NCBI GenBank assembly: GCA_963678705.1
Contig: OY783208.1
Span: forward strand, 3,472,001 to 3,536,000
Source: Panorpa germanica
Taxonomy: Eukaryota; Arthropoda; Insecta; Mecoptera; Panorpidae
Length of the DNA: 64,000 bases
Reading direction: 5' to 3'
The notes under the pieces were generated by a model. It did no database searches and had not been told where the DNA came from. It was given only the letters and a program-made list of their open reading frames with translations. Position 1 is the stretch's first letter, and each line of letters begins with the position of its first letter. The translations under genes were made by a program, and so were the position numbers. This document shows positions 33,901 to 47,100 of this stretch, in pieces.

Positions 33901-34686
33901 AAAGTTAAACGTCAAATTTGAGGTTAGAAATAAAAAGACAATGTTCCATATATAACTGAAAATGGCGTCATAAATCACATTCATTAGTCAACTTTAAGCA
34001 TAAATTCTGTCTATTTTTTAATAATAAATTATATAAGGTATATTACGTGTGATTTGTACATGTATTCACTATAATAAAAGCATCATAAAATATACGAAAG
34101 TGCAATAGATTTTTTATAAGATTCAAAACAAAAGGTGTAGCTATTTCGAATAATTACCGTTTTTATTAACTCTTATAAACAAAGCGACTTTTACGTAAAA
34201 ACAAAGACAATAGCTTATCAATAGAATATAGAAAAACACATTTTGCTTGCAATAGTAGTGTAAGAGTATAATAAAAACCTTTTAATATGAAAATAACAAA
34301 ATCGAAATTAATTTTAATACCACATAGTCTGTGTTATACCAAAATAATTAGTCAACTATGCATTAGACAATTGATAATTTAATTTTTAAACACCACGTTT
34401 CATTGTTTAATATAAAATACATTTAAATAGTATATTTTATATTATTATCTTACAATTTTTAATTACTAAAGTATATTGGACGTAGTTTTCTTTCATAAAT
34501 ATATCATATAATATTATACGGTCACTTTTAACCTCAAAATTTATTCGACATTGTTGTTGCAAGTCAGCATTATGCTAATATTATTATAATTAAAATGTAT
34601 AATTAATTAAAATAAATACCAGATATAAAACCCCAAGGTACTGTAATATTAAATTCGTTCACTGTATTTACAATATCTTGTGCCAT
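29422..34686 (-). CDS. Serine hydrolase-like alpha/beta hydrolase (SERHL family), three exons
   Basis: Exons on the minus strand are 34620-34686, 32751-33151 and 29422-29865, with GT-AG junctions (CTG|GTATTT, TTTCAG|CTAAAAG, AAG|GTATGT, TTTCAG|ATTGAA). They join in frame to 303 residues from ATG MAQDIVNTV, close to the usual family length. Landmarks: ITVPWGFIS near residue 14; VHGTNDNAGSFDRLIPLL near 37; a nucleophile elbow GHSLGG with Ser107; and VDGTHDVHNN near 274-283 with the candidate catalytic His. Known members are small hydrolases of the MEST/SERHL group, substrate uncertain. Neither a signal peptide nor a membrane segment is evident. Introns contain a microsatellite, a solo LTR, MITE-1, R2 and R6 copies. 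Some relatives lack other exons, but the ORF here looks complete. Confidence 0.88.
29876..30905. other. Intron 2 of the SERHL-like gene, left part
   Basis: Unique AT-rich intron sequence with no recognised element before the microsatellite. Confidence 0.4.
30906..30970. repeat. (TA)n microsatellite
   Basis: About 65 bp of uninterrupted TA repeats, directly abutting the solo LTR that follows. Confidence 0.95.
30971..31502. mobile_element. Solo LTR inserted in the microsatellite
   Basis: 532 bp beginning TGTGGGATCG and ending TTTTCCACA, with TATAT on both sides. It is homologous over its length to 45164-45697. It includes AATAAATGTATTAAAC as a possible poly(A) region. No internal retrotransposon sequence follows, so it is a solo LTR. 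The superfamily is undecided. Confidence 0.72.
31760..32095 (+). repeat. MITE-1 variant, truncated
   Basis: Starts AATGGGCTTGTGAACTCATT. It shares TTTTGCCGCTGG and ACAAGAAATAAGTA with the element around 39280-40396, and ends inside the MITE-1 right half (GGAGTTATTAACAAATAATT), where R2 begins. Confidence 0.65.
32096..32680 (-). repeat. R2 repeat with a conserved open frame
   Basis: Closely matches 60331-60915 on the opposite strand: CCAGTGATGAGTTATGA, GATTCGCTGTCAATG, CTACTGCACCGATCC and CTATATCTCCGACAGTTTT. An open frame on its minus strand (about 32100-32300) is shared with the other copy. Not a known TE to me. Confidence 0.65.
33181..33477 (-). mobile_element. MITE-1, internally deleted copy
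   Basis: Begins TAGTGGTCGATTTTTTAATT, jumps to TTTGACTTGATTATTTTGAC and ends AATGAGGACACAAGCCCAT. It lies in intron 1 of the SERHL-like gene, about 30 bp from the exon 2 acceptor. Confidence 0.8.
33746..34158. mobile_element. R6 palindromic MITE
   Basis: About 413 bp with arms TTTCGATATAGCTACACC and GGTGTAGCTATTTCGAATAA; in intron 1 of the SERHL-like gene. Confidence 0.8.
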
Positions 34687-35460
34687 TCTTTATGAATTGA
34701 ACTAAACTTCAAATATTATCTGTAAACCACTTTAACAATTAAAACACAGTTATTTCATTAATTAATTATTTAGACGTATTATTTTCATTTGTTAATTTTA
34801 TTTTTTTCACTGAAAATAACAATTAATGACAGGTTATATTTTCTGCTATGGGAACTGACAGGTACAGTACAAACTGGCAAAGTCGAAAGTCCTGATTATG
34901 ACATGATATAAATCCAGTGACGGCTCGTGACGTTTATCAGTTTTTAATGAAAATGAAAAATCTACTGAACTAAATTTCTTTTTGTAAATACTGTATATAT
35001 ATTTCAAATATCGATATTACCATAAATCTAGTTACATTCCGCCCCTATTGTAGCCTCTGTTGTGATTAGTTTTATTTTGTTTTTTGCTCGTAGAATTTTA
35101 GATTAGAAGGTTCGTCGCCTTCCCCTGGTAAATATTATAATCTATTTATTTAATTTCATCAGAAAAAATATTTTTATATCCAATACATATATTTTTAAGC
35201 AAAAAAGAAATATTCCTTTTTGTTAAGTAAACCAAATAAATAATAATATTTGTGACCCCCAAAATTAGCCGTCACTGTTCATTACATAAGGTCTGAAACA
35301 TAGCACAGGTACACAGTACAATAACAATGTGATGAACTATAAAATAAAACTAACGTTTGCCCCGTCGTCGAGCGACGTGTCTTGTATATATTATTTAAAT
35401 TAAAATAAATAATTTGTAATTTTATTTCTTTTTATAAATTTAAATATTTTACTTGAATAT
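34687..35460. other. 5' flank of the SERHL-like gene
   Basis: Presumed promoter region of the minus-strand gene. No element recognised; a more GC-rich patch (CGCCTTCCCC) occurs near 35120. Confidence 0.4.
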
Positions 35461-36076
35461 AATGGGCTTGTGTCCTCATTTTTTAGTGGTCGATTTTTCA
35501 ATTGTTGATTGAAATTGATGTTAATAAATGTGTATTGGCGTGTCTATTTTATTAAATATCTAAATATTAACGGAGATATAGCAATTAAAAGTTTGAATTG
35601 TAGTTTTAGCGCTAGAAATGGTCGGCCGTATTTGTATGACGTGAAATGCATTTTAATGTCAGTTATTTGTTGAGTAGGTCAGTGCTGTGGTAATGTTTTG
35701 TAGCTGTTGGTAGTCGAAGTAATCAAGTCAATTATTTAACCCTGCTAAGGCAGACATAATATTGAAATTTGATTGTTCCTTGAAATAGCTGTAAATAATA
35801 TTTGATATTTTGATATATAAATACATATAGCAGAGATTTATGAGCTGTAAGGTTGGTAACCTTACACAAGGGTTGTGATGTCACATGCATTTGGAGTTTG
35901 TACAACGTTGAATCCCTTTAATAGTTAAAGAGACAAAATGAATTTTTTAATTGTTAATATCTCTTAACATATAAGGAGTTATTGACAAATAATTGAACAT
36001 TTGAGGTTCTAGTAACCCACTTTATCAATATATAGTACACTTTTGTAGAAATTAAGACATAGGACACAAACCCATT
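35461..36076 (+). mobile_element. MITE-1, full copy
   Basis: 616 bp. Ends AATGGGCTTGTGTCCTCATT and ACATAGGACACAAACCCATT. A small internal deletion occurs in the CAAGTCAAAGAATAATAAG block. Confidence 0.88.
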
Positions 36077-36129
36077 TCTAATATAACATGTGTTCAATTT
36101 TAAAAATATATATTTTTAATTTTCAAAAT

Positions 36130-36445
36130 TTATGCGTTATTTAACCAATCTTCTTTTCCATAATTTAATAATTTTTTATTCAATTTGTAAATTACGTACC
36201 AAAGTTAGTCTACGAAAAATTTTTTAACTTTTTAACACAATTTTTACCATTAGCAAAAACCGTCCCCGTGCTCTAAAATTTGAACTTTCTCCAAAGTTCC
36301 CTACCGGGTCCATTAATTTTCTCAGTGCTGTTTTAATAAATTTTTTAATTTCGAAATATATTCATATTCAATAGCAGATTACATGTGTAAAATTTCAACC
36401 TTCTATCTTTTAAGGATTTTAAGTTATACAGCAACAAAACAAATT
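36130..36445 (-). mobile_element. Non-autonomous Helitron relic, no 3' end
   Basis: The reverse strand matches the interior of 9560-10366 (GAACTTTCTCCAAAGTTCCC, ATTTCAACCTTCTATCTTTT). The CTAG hairpin end is not seen here. Confidence 0.55.
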
Positions 36446-36447
36446 GT

Positions 36448-37339
36448 GCTTTATTTAAATTTGAGTGTTTTTCTAAGTTTTAAATAATACTACTAAATAA
36501 TATTACCAAAATTAGAAACCATGTAATGAATGTTGCTATCATTCCAGGCGCAGTATTTGCTTACTTAAGAAATCAAACATTGTGGTTCAAACATTAGCTA
36601 AATATATAGATAAGCTCGTATGTTTTCTAAATTAGGGTATAAAAATTTACTCAAAACTATTAGCCCACCTTAAATAAAGAGCAAAGTACAATCCATACCT
36701 AGTAACGGGTATAAGTAGCCTAATTTATAAAACATAGACCTTTGAAAAATCGTCTAAAAGTAACGCACGCAAGTTTAACAGTTACAAAATGGGAACCTAA
36801 ACATATAATTTAAAGATATGAACATAAAATTTAAAATGAACGTACTTTAACAATAAAACTGAAACACTTGTTTAGCTAGGATTCCAATTGTGTGGTTCAA
36901 GTCATAGCTAGACTAACTTTTGAATAATTGTTTTTAATTTAAATTGTATAGTATTAGAGAATATCATTTTCGTCACGATTTCTTTGTCGACCTTACAAGC
37001 CAATGTTTCTAAATTAAAAAAAATTAAATTCTATTCTAACCTCCAAAATGTGGCAATCTGTCAAAACGCAGTAGGATTTATTTTTAAAAGAAGTTCAATG
37101 TCAGGTTGTCAAAAATAAAGAAGTAAAAACAATTTCTATTACTAATTGTTATTAAAAACAGCAATTTTAATTATTCCACATTCAATCGAACTGTCAAAAT
37201 AAATATTACTAAACTAAATTAACTAAACTCAAATTTATTGTGTTTAGTATTGGTTTTATTTAATTATTTTTGAAAATAGGAATTTTTGTGATAAGATTTT
37301 TTTACATACAAGTAGTTTTTGAAACCCGTGTCACTATTT
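36448..37339. repeat. Mixed repeat scraps
   Basis: 36448-36620 is the uninterrupted version of the repeat split by the mariner at 40797 (AATAATACTACTAAATAATA). About 36700-36805 resembles the TTA MITE at 24972. 37035-37206 (AACCTCCAAAATGTGGCAAT, TCAATCGAACTGTCAAAA) recurs at 56105-56272. Confidence 0.6.
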
Positions 37340-37738
37340 TTTCATATTTTGAATTTCCCGCTCGATTTGCCATTTGCAACGTTGCCGGCTTATAACCTAC
37401 ATTTACTGTTTCTTAAAGGTTTTATTTAAATATTTTCGTATATAGGTATCCTTTTGATAATTTTCTTTTTGCAATAGTTACAGAAAAGATTTTTTTATAT
37501 AGACCTAGTTTTTGAAAGCCGTGTCACCATCTTTTAATAGTTAAAAGTTATATTATGTGGTGAAATTGAGCTAAAAATTATGATTTGTATGGAAAATGAC
37601 TATTTTTAATCATGTATAAAAAGAAAACTAGGAACCCTAGGTCTCTAAAATTTTGAGACAGTACGTGTTTTATCTATTTTTATCGACCCTCTAAATTTCA
37701 CGACGTTTTCATCATTTACGTTAACGTCCTGTACCTCC
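37340..37738. mobile_element. R3 MITE, left end missing
   Basis: Shares TTTGAATTTCCCGCTC, GCAACGTTGCCGGCTTATAA and GTCTCTAAAATTTTGAGACA with the other R3 copies, and ends TAACGTCCTGTACCTCC followed by TTAA. Confidence 0.8.
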
Positions 37739-37742
37739 TTAA

Positions 37743-38129
37743 GTTATGTATTTTTAAATTTTATAAATTATAAAACTAACACTGTCATATAATTGAAAAA
37801 TAAAAGAAACTTTGATATTTAAAAATTGTTTTATTATAATAAAAAAATATCTTAATAAAATTTGGCACAATATTGTTCATTTTTGGCTAGCTAGCAATTT
37901 AGGAAATCGTTTAAAGTCATCAATACAAATTCTAAACGTACACCTAATTGATTATTAACATCAGTTGAAGCTGATATTACAATAGTTACGTAGGTATTAC
38001 ATAAATATTACGTAGCTAATGATATAGTCAACATATTATATTCATTAGAAGAGGCACAGACATTTTCTATTTAAAAACCAAGGAACCTTAAGGATTACTA
38101 TGACTTTGCTAATTTTAAATCGGTGTGTG
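37743..38129. other. 3' UTR region of the sterol O-acyltransferase gene
   Basis: Non-coding, with possible minus-strand poly(A) signals (TTTATT on the plus strand near 37825-37835). Confidence 0.4.
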
Positions 38130-41100
38130 TTATTGAAAAGGATGCTTAAACTGCCAATCAGGATTCGGCATGAATCCAGTACAGGTCCAGGAAACAGGAA
38201 CAAAGTAATCCAACCAGGAATCACCTTTCAGAGGGCAATTAACCCTGGCGTAGAATTCCATGGTGTACAAACTCATCATGATTCCATTTCCAAGGCATAA
38301 CGACAGCCACATGAAGATGTTCCCAATGGAACTGTGTTCCCGTTTAGTTATAAACATAAAGAGGACACCGAATCCTCCAAAAAGGACAAGCATCACTGGA
38401 TAGAAGAACCGGAACATAAAGCAGATGATAAATTCATGTACAATGGCGGAAACAATGAAGACAAGTAAAGTTGCAAAGATTTTGCTCTTCGGGTAGATGA
38501 TTTCGTACATGTCCTTGTAGATGTAGGTATAGAGCCAGTCGTGGACTACGACGTTCCAGGTTTTGTAGTAGGTCCCGTAAGAAGATGAATTCCACCAGTC
38601 CTGTGGGAACAAGAAAACCACAATTAATTTAAAGCATAAGCAAGGAAAATAACAAAGATCTGCTGGAGATAAAAGTGTACTACATATTGATAAAGTGGGT
38701 TACTAGAACCTCAAATGTTCAATTATTTGTTAATAACTCCTTATATGTTAAAAGATATTAACAATTAAAAAAGTCATTTTGTGTCTTTAATTATTGAAGG
38801 GATTCAACGTTGTACACAATCCAAGTGCATGTGACATCACAATCCTTGTGTAAGGTTACCAACCTTACAGCTCATAAATCTCTGCTATATGTATTTATAT
38901 ATCAAAATATCAAATATTATTTACAGCTATTTCAAGGAACAATCAAATTTCAATATTATGTCTGCCTTAGCAGGGTTAAATAAAATAAAAACTTATTATT
39001 CTTTATCTTGACTTGATTATTTGACTGCCAACAGCTACAAAACATTACCACAGCACTGACCTACTCAACAAATAACTGACGTTAAAATGCATTTCACGTC
39101 ACACAAATATGGCCGACCATCTCTAGCGCTAAAACTACAATTCAAACTTTTAATTGCTATATCTCCATCAACATTTAGATGTTTAATAAAATAGACACGC
39201 CAATATACATTTATTCACATCAATTTCAATCAACAATTGAAAAATCGACCACTAAAAAATGAGGACACAAACCCATTGTTCATTTAAATAAATGTTAATA
39301 AACGTATATTGGCGTTTTTATTTTATTAAATATCTAAATGTTGACGGATTTTTTTTTTATATTTATTTACTTATTTGCCTTGACTTTCTTTCGTCATAGC
39401 CACCATCAAACATTTTTTATACATCTTTTATAATTTATAATTCAATTTTACAAATTTCTAAATATTTCAATAATTCACTAATTAATTTTGAATCACTTAA
39501 CAAAAATTTAGTATTAACAGTAAAAGTTTTAATCACATCTAATATTTCACTATTGAATTTAGATCTTTCTAAACTATAATTTATGCATTCAAATATAATA
39601 TGATCCAAAGTTCCTTCATCACCACATTGACATCTATCGTCGGATTTAATATTAATTTTGTACAGGTGAGCTGGACAGGTGAGTTTTACAATGATTACTT
39701 TTGATTCTGATTATAGTTGATATAATTTTGCGGGGCTCATTTCTAAACCATCTCTTCTTACTTAAATTTGGATGTAACATATAATAATCTCTTCCTTTTA
39801 ACTGACTTTTGTTAATGAAATCTTGGTTTCTCAAATTGAAGTTTAATTTTTTGATTATATTAAAAATTTCATATGAAGGTAATTTCACTTTCATCTCAAT
39901 TTCTAAATTTATTGATTCCTTTGCCAATTTATCCGCAATTTCGTTTCCTCTTATTCCACAATGTCCTGGTATCCACATAAATTTTATGGTATTATTCTTA
40001 TTTATTAAATTGAAATACACCTCCTTAATTTTGCGTGTCCAAATATCATTATTTGATTTGTTATCATTAGAATTTAAATTTTTTACTGTTAATTGGAGAT
40101 ATAGCTAAATCGAATCTGAATTTCAGTTTTGCCGCTTGTTTTATAAGAAATAAGTATTAATAAGTAATAAAGATTATTTTTCTTTTGTTCTTTGGTCTTT
40201 GTTAAATAAAAGAGATGATATATTTGCTACACGTGCCTTTAATAATTAAGAGAAAAAATGACTTTTTTAATTGTTAATATCTCTTAACATATAAGGAGTT
40301 ATTAACAAATAATTGAACATTTGAGGTTCTAGTAACCCACTTTATCAATATGTAGTACACTTTTATAGAAATTAAGACATAGGACACAAACCCATTCTAC
40401 TTATTCATTTAATTTAATTCATTTTAATTATTACAAATATAACTATTTTTGAGGATATCTTTTTTTTGATCGAAATATAATGGATTTACTATAGATCGCA
40501 TGACAAGATGGTTTTCTGACAAATTTGGTTATTTTTCAAATGTACAAAAATTGATAGTGTCCACTTGTTAGTTTTTGATAACATAGTTATCAGTTTTATT
40601 AGTTTTTTTTTAACAAATATTGAATAATATGTGAATTTCTTTGTGTAAACATTTTTTTAAATTCCGTGGCTGCAAAATTGATTTAATTAAATCATTATTT
40701 TATTTAATACATTATTTTTGTTATGCTATAAGTTATTCATGAAATATATTCACTTTATTTAAATTCCAGTGTTTTTCTAAGTTATAAATAATATTACGAG
40801 GCATGTTTTTTAAGTAAGTACTGTTTTGCGATTCCGCCTTTGCAGCGCTACGGTCGGCGTTACCTGCATGCGCGCTGGTTACCTACATCTCTTGTCTACG
40901 CACTGACGCCATTACAGTCTGATTCTTCATTGTATACGTTGTTTACTGAGTGTTTAAGATGCCTCCGACAATCGTGATTCCCGCCGATTGTGAAGTACGG
41001 GCTGTTATACGATTTCTTAGTGCTAAAGGCGTAAAACCGACAAAACATTATGAGTGATGGAATGGTAAGGAAATGGGTGAGAGCATTTAAAGATGGCCGC

Positions 41101-44100
41101 ACAAATGTGCATGATGAAGAACGGAGTGGGTGTCCTTCGGTCTTTAATGAAGATTTTGTGCAGAAAGTGGAAGAAAAGGTGAGAGAAAACAGACGCTTTA
41201 CAATTTCATCAATGTGCGACTGGTTTCCTCAATATTCTCGTAGTGTTTTGTATCGCATTGTGACCGAGAACTTGAATTACCGGAAATTGTGTTCACGTTG
41301 GGTTCCAAAAATGTTGACGGATTTGCACAAAACCCAACGTTTAGGCAGTGCATTGACTTTCCTTGAGCGATACCACAATGAAGGTGAAGATTTTTTAGAC
41401 CAAATTGTTACTGGTGACGAAACATAGGTGGCCTACGTCACACCAGAATCAAAACAACAATCCATGGAAAAGTGAAGTTTAAGCAAACAATTTCTGCCCG
41501 GAAAATCATGTGCACAGTTTTTTGGGACAAAAAAGGAGTATTGCTAGTAGAGTTTCTGCCTCGTAATGAGACAATCAATGCAGCGTCTTATTGTGAGACA
41601 TTGAACAATCTGCGTCGTACAATCCAGAACAAAAGACGTGGCAAGTTGAGTAAGGGTATCGTGGCTAATGTGTCCACATGTGGCTAATCGGACCAAAGAT
41701 CTCATCAAATCTTTTAAATGGGAAACTCTAGATCATCCTCCATACAGCCCTGATCTCGCGCCCAGCGACTACCATTTGTTCCTGCACTTGAAGAAACACC
41801 TGGGTGGTCAGCGTCTTCAAGACGATAACGAAGTCAAAACAGTTGTGATACAGTGGTTAACAAGTCAGGAGGCAGAATTTTATGAGGAGGGTTTTCAAAA
41901 ACTGGTGCCACGTTATGACAAGTGCCTCAATATTCACGGAAATTATGTAGAAAAGTAGATTAAGGTACAGGCTTTCATGTAAAAATAAAATTATTGCGAT
42001 ATCTTTGCACGTCTTTTTTTAATTCCAAAACGGTACTTACTTAAAAAACACGCCTCGTACTAAATAATATTACCAAAATTAAAAACCATGTAATGAATAT
42101 TGCTCTCATTTCAGGCGCAGTATTTGTTTACCTACAACTCAAGCGTTGTGGTTCAAATATTAGCTAGATGCATATAATTTTTGTAATACACTATTCTGGA
42201 GATGTTGCAAAAGTTTTAAAGACTATTTCTTCAAGATGAAGGCCATGGTAACTATTATATTCGGCTTAAGGACAACTAAAGTGGTCAAAAAATTAAATTT
42301 AAAAGTATGTGTTATTTTTTACAAAAAAAATGACAAATCTGCAGAACGTGATATGCCATACATTTAAATTTTCTATAAGGTAGGATCCCCTTAATAATTA
42401 AGGAAGCAAAAAACCATTTTAATTGTTAATATCTCCTAAAATATAAGGAGTTAGGGAGGTACAGGACGTACCGTCAATGCAAAAAGTTTATCTCTCGGTA
42501 ATATCAAATTTATATTAATTCAATTTAAATTCAAATTAAATATTTTGAAAAAGGAATAATAAATTTGGCAACGCTGCAAATTTACGTGTGTTGACGCATG
42601 CGTGATTTGGTTCTTTGACCAACAAATTGTTATATTTTATATAACATTTATTCTGATTTTGAATTTCCCGCTCAAATTGGCATTTGCAACGTTGCCGGCT
42701 TATAACCTACACTTACTGTTTCTTAAAGGTTTTATTTAAATATTTTCGTATATAGGTATCCTTTTGATAATTTTCTTTTTGCAATAGTTACAGAAAAGAT
42801 TATTTTATATACACCTAGTTTTTGAAAGCCGTGTCACCATTTTTTAATAGTTAAAAGTTATATTATGTGGTGAAATTGAGCTAAAAATTATGATTTGTAT
42901 GGAAAATGACTATTTTTAATCATGTATAAAAAGAAAACTATGAACCCTAGGTCTCTAAAATTTTGAGACAGCATGTATTTTAACTATTTGTATCGACCCT
43001 CCAAATTTCACAACGTTTTCATCATTTACGTTAATGTCCTGTACCTCCTTAATAACAAATAATTGAACATTTGAGGTTCTAGTAACTCACTTTATCAATA
43101 TATAGCACAGTTTTATAGAAATTAAGACATGGTTCACAACCGTAAATTTTCCTAAGCTGCTCTGCTATACATTCAGATGCTATACACTTCCTAACGCATG
43201 AGTAAATTCTTTATTTATACAATGGCCAACTCCACGACATTAAATGGAATATTCAGTAAAAATTGTAAATTCAGTTGTTACCTTATAAAACATTCGATCT
43301 GCAAATCTCAGCATTTCAGAACTGGCGTTTAACCAAGCATGGAGGATGCAATAGAAACTGCAGAGGAACATCAACGTTGAAGGCATCATAGAGCCGAAGA
43401 TAGACAATACCAAAACACCAGGTTCCGTTGGTTTCTCTCCAAATTTATTGAAGAACGGGAGAAGGAAACGTTCCAAAATAAAACTTATGTAGAATATCAC
43501 AGTCAAAACTTCCAAATAGTTCCAGGCAACAGCTTTCCACCGAATTTGTTTTGTCCTGAAATAAAATAAACAACTTTTAATTAAAGCAAAACCTGCTATT
43601 AGGTTAATAATCAAAGTATTTTTTGATTAATTCTAGTTTATTCTGTAATTTTATTAATAAAGTCAGTTATGTTTTGTTGACAACCCAGTAAACAATTTGG
43701 TGAAGTGCCCTATTTGGTGAAGTTCGAGTCACTCGTACAATTCTATTCTAACGCTTTACAAGTTCTCTACCTGTCACAGATTTTGTGTTAGTTATTCTTT
43801 CTAGTATTCTTTCTTTTTCCAACATCATTCATTAAGTATTTCTGTTTCTTTCCCACATGGATATATTTTTTTTAAGTTCATTTTCATCTCATTTATTCCA
43901 AAGTGAGAGAGAAACGAGATGCGGTTAGACAAGTAAAATATATTTTTCACCGTTACACTTGTATAGTATTTCGTTCAGGACAGTATGCTTAAAGTATATG
44001 CTATCCTTTTTCAACAAATATTTCTTCAATGGTAATAGACAGACGCTATCTCCCTCAATCCCCGAATAGAATGTATATAAACGAAGATAGTATCCAGCGA

Positions 44101-47100
44101 TGGTAAGACAGAGGTTTTAAACCTAACGCAGACCTGCCGATCGTGGATTTTTGAATCACCAAAACAATGTAAAAAACGAGTATTGTTGAAGATGAATAAT
44201 ATTCATTAAAAAAATCATGATCCGTACTAAAGATTACATCTATTTATTTCTTCATTTAAATATTTATATTTTGCAGACTCTAAAAAGTAGAATTCCATTA
44301 AGTTTTATACCCCTGACATAAATCATAAACCGACTCCGCTTTTAATTCAGCAGTGAACCGTCGTTGCAATGTCTGTAGCTTATAAAAAGGGCCTTTCCTA
44401 TGAACGATTGAATAGAAAACGAACACGTTCCAGACAAAAAATTCATGATATGTAATAGAAATTAAGTAAAATTTACTCCAAAATGTTTACTGGGAACACT
44501 GTTTAGAATCATCTGTCTTCCCTTCAGACTGTATTTTAGTGAGCAGAGTTACTAGTGTTTGTTTATAGTGTTGCATAGACCGGTTTTTGTTAATTCATCT
44601 TTTGGTGATTCTTTTACTGTTTTATTTTGATTAATTTTTTGTTAAGATTGTGTTTTTAAATAAACTTGAAGTTGAAAATGCAGAAAATCATGCATACGAG
44701 AATATTGATGGTGCAGTTGTTATTTTGCATGAAGATATGAGTGAAGATGATCCCAACTTGTTGTTGTGAATGGTAAAGTTGTTTCTGCTGATATAATTAA
44801 GGAAATTACTTCATCAAAATGCAGAAAGATAAAAGAAATCCCAAAAAATTAAAAAGAAATGTTGCTTATCAAAATAAATAGTTAAGTGACCTACTCAAGT
44901 TCACAAAATGAACAAGGGGATTCTTGGAAGACTTTATTTAAGTTTTACACAGAATTTGTAGCATTTGTCTAAAGTTCATCTTTAATATTAATTGATAGGA
45001 GTTTTAAAAATGTATTTTTCATTTTAGAAATCGAATTTACTTTGTTTTTTAAAGTAATGTTCATGTGTATCAATTTTTCTTTTTAGTTACGTATAGGTAC
45101 TTATCTAAATTAGATACTTACCTATGATGTAAATTTATTCTTTTAAAAATACAAAATATTAATATGGAGTCGTAAAAATAAAACGAGCATACAAAGTAAT
45201 CATAACTACAACACCCGAGCTAGAAAAGTCGTAAAAGATTGTGATTAATGAGGGTATATTGTGAACGGAAACCAAGTCAAAGGTTAAAGCAATTAAAATG
45301 TGTGAAACTTTAAATCACTGATTGAATACGTGAAGGAATGTGCTTACCGAAATTAACAAAACGCATTCTCAAAAGTAATAAAAATAAACCAATTAAATCT
45401 AGCTACAAACTAATGTAGGACTGAGTATATAATAACTAGAATTTAAGATGGTTTGTTCATTCATTGTTCTGTATTTGTAAAGTAAATACCAACGTTTATA
45501 TTGTAACCTTATTGTATTATTTCATCGTTATTATTTTATTAAATAAATGTATTAAACAAATTATGTGGTTCTTTATCATCCTGACAAGAAACTAAGATAT
45601 TGCATAGTTGAATATTAATTGAATTGACATTGCCCTAAATTAAATAAGAGTACCTTGATTCCACATCAGAATTGGGATAGTACTCTCGTTTTCCACATTA
45701 ATAGTAATAATATTTTCTGCATTTCATTTTATAAATATGAATATTGGGGGTTTGAAGCAAGCATTCAGAATGACTGGTTTTACAATCGATTTGAAAGAAA
45801 AAACAAAAAATCGGTTGCAAAACCTGATAAAATCAGTCAAAACTGTTGCAAAACCAAACAACTCGAAATTTTAAAGTGAAATATTACATTGCGAATTTAC
45901 CAATTATTCAAATGTATTAACACATCTTTTAAGTAAAATACGATGATATTTAAAAATTAAAAAAGCAACCGGAAAGTCCTAACATATATATAGTTTGACC
46001 AGTACGAGTTTTTGCCATTTTTCCAAATTTCATTTGACATCGAGATATGGGGTTTTGCAACTGGCCTACTCATATATAATAACAAATGGAGGACATGCCT
46101 ATTAAATTCAATTTTGTTTTACACTTACAAAATAGATACGCAAGTAAAACTATGGTTATTATGATGTACTATTTATTGGGATTAAATAGAGATTAAAAGA
46201 GGCTGTTCATACCTTGGTTGGAATCCTTACTAACATAACTTGAATCAACAAAATATAAATAATATAAATTTTATTTCTTTAGTTGTAAAAATAGTATAGG
46301 ATATAGCAATATAGAAAGGAAACCATATTATACACATGATTTGGTTTTAGAAATAAGCAACTAAAACATAAAACCAACATTTAACCGAACCTGTAAGTTT
46401 CGATTTGAGAAATATACAGAAATAAAATTAATTATATTAAATATAATAGTAGTTAATATAATAGAGATTTAAAAAATCCTAGTATGTCTCTGAAAAGAGG
46501 GCATTGTTTTATTTTTATAAAAAGATATTCTTATTAAAGATATTCTTTAAAATGGATAAAGTTATTAACTATGGGTTCCGCCCAGTAATAAATAATCGTA
46601 CACATGATCAGAATGATTGCAAAGGTGCGAAATTATTTAAATCTGGTCATGTATATAATGTTGTGTAAAAAGATTTAAACGGGCAAGTGACGATAACTTG
46701 TTGAAGATAAAGTTGTACCCCAAACAAGTGTATCCAATGTTTACACTGTCAAAATATCGGTAAATATATAAATGAATAAATCAGATTGAGAATAATAATA
46801 TAAATATTGTTTTCAGATTGATGTTAATCGAAATGTCAGTAATCAGTAATCAGTAATGCTGAATGCACTGCACTCTATGTATGTTTACACATCATTTTTT
46901 ACTGCATTTATCCACGTCATACGTTTATTCATTTTCCGTAAGACACCAAGTGTGCTTTCTGGAAATTTATAAAATTTCACTAACGAATCGAATGCACGTT
47001 TCTGACGTCATGTATATGTACATCCAGTGATGAAACAAACTTTGTTCAATTACGAACATTACGAAAATAATTTCAAATTATTCAATCAATAAATACTAAA

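Noticed and set aside
43684..44494. Autonomous transposon of the CCCAGTAAAC family
   Set aside because: Long enough to look for a transposase, but no coding frame is present.
44670..44880. Possible small coding exon ([15 protein letters not shown])
   Set aside because: Flanked by stops, no ATG or splice pattern, no family recognised.
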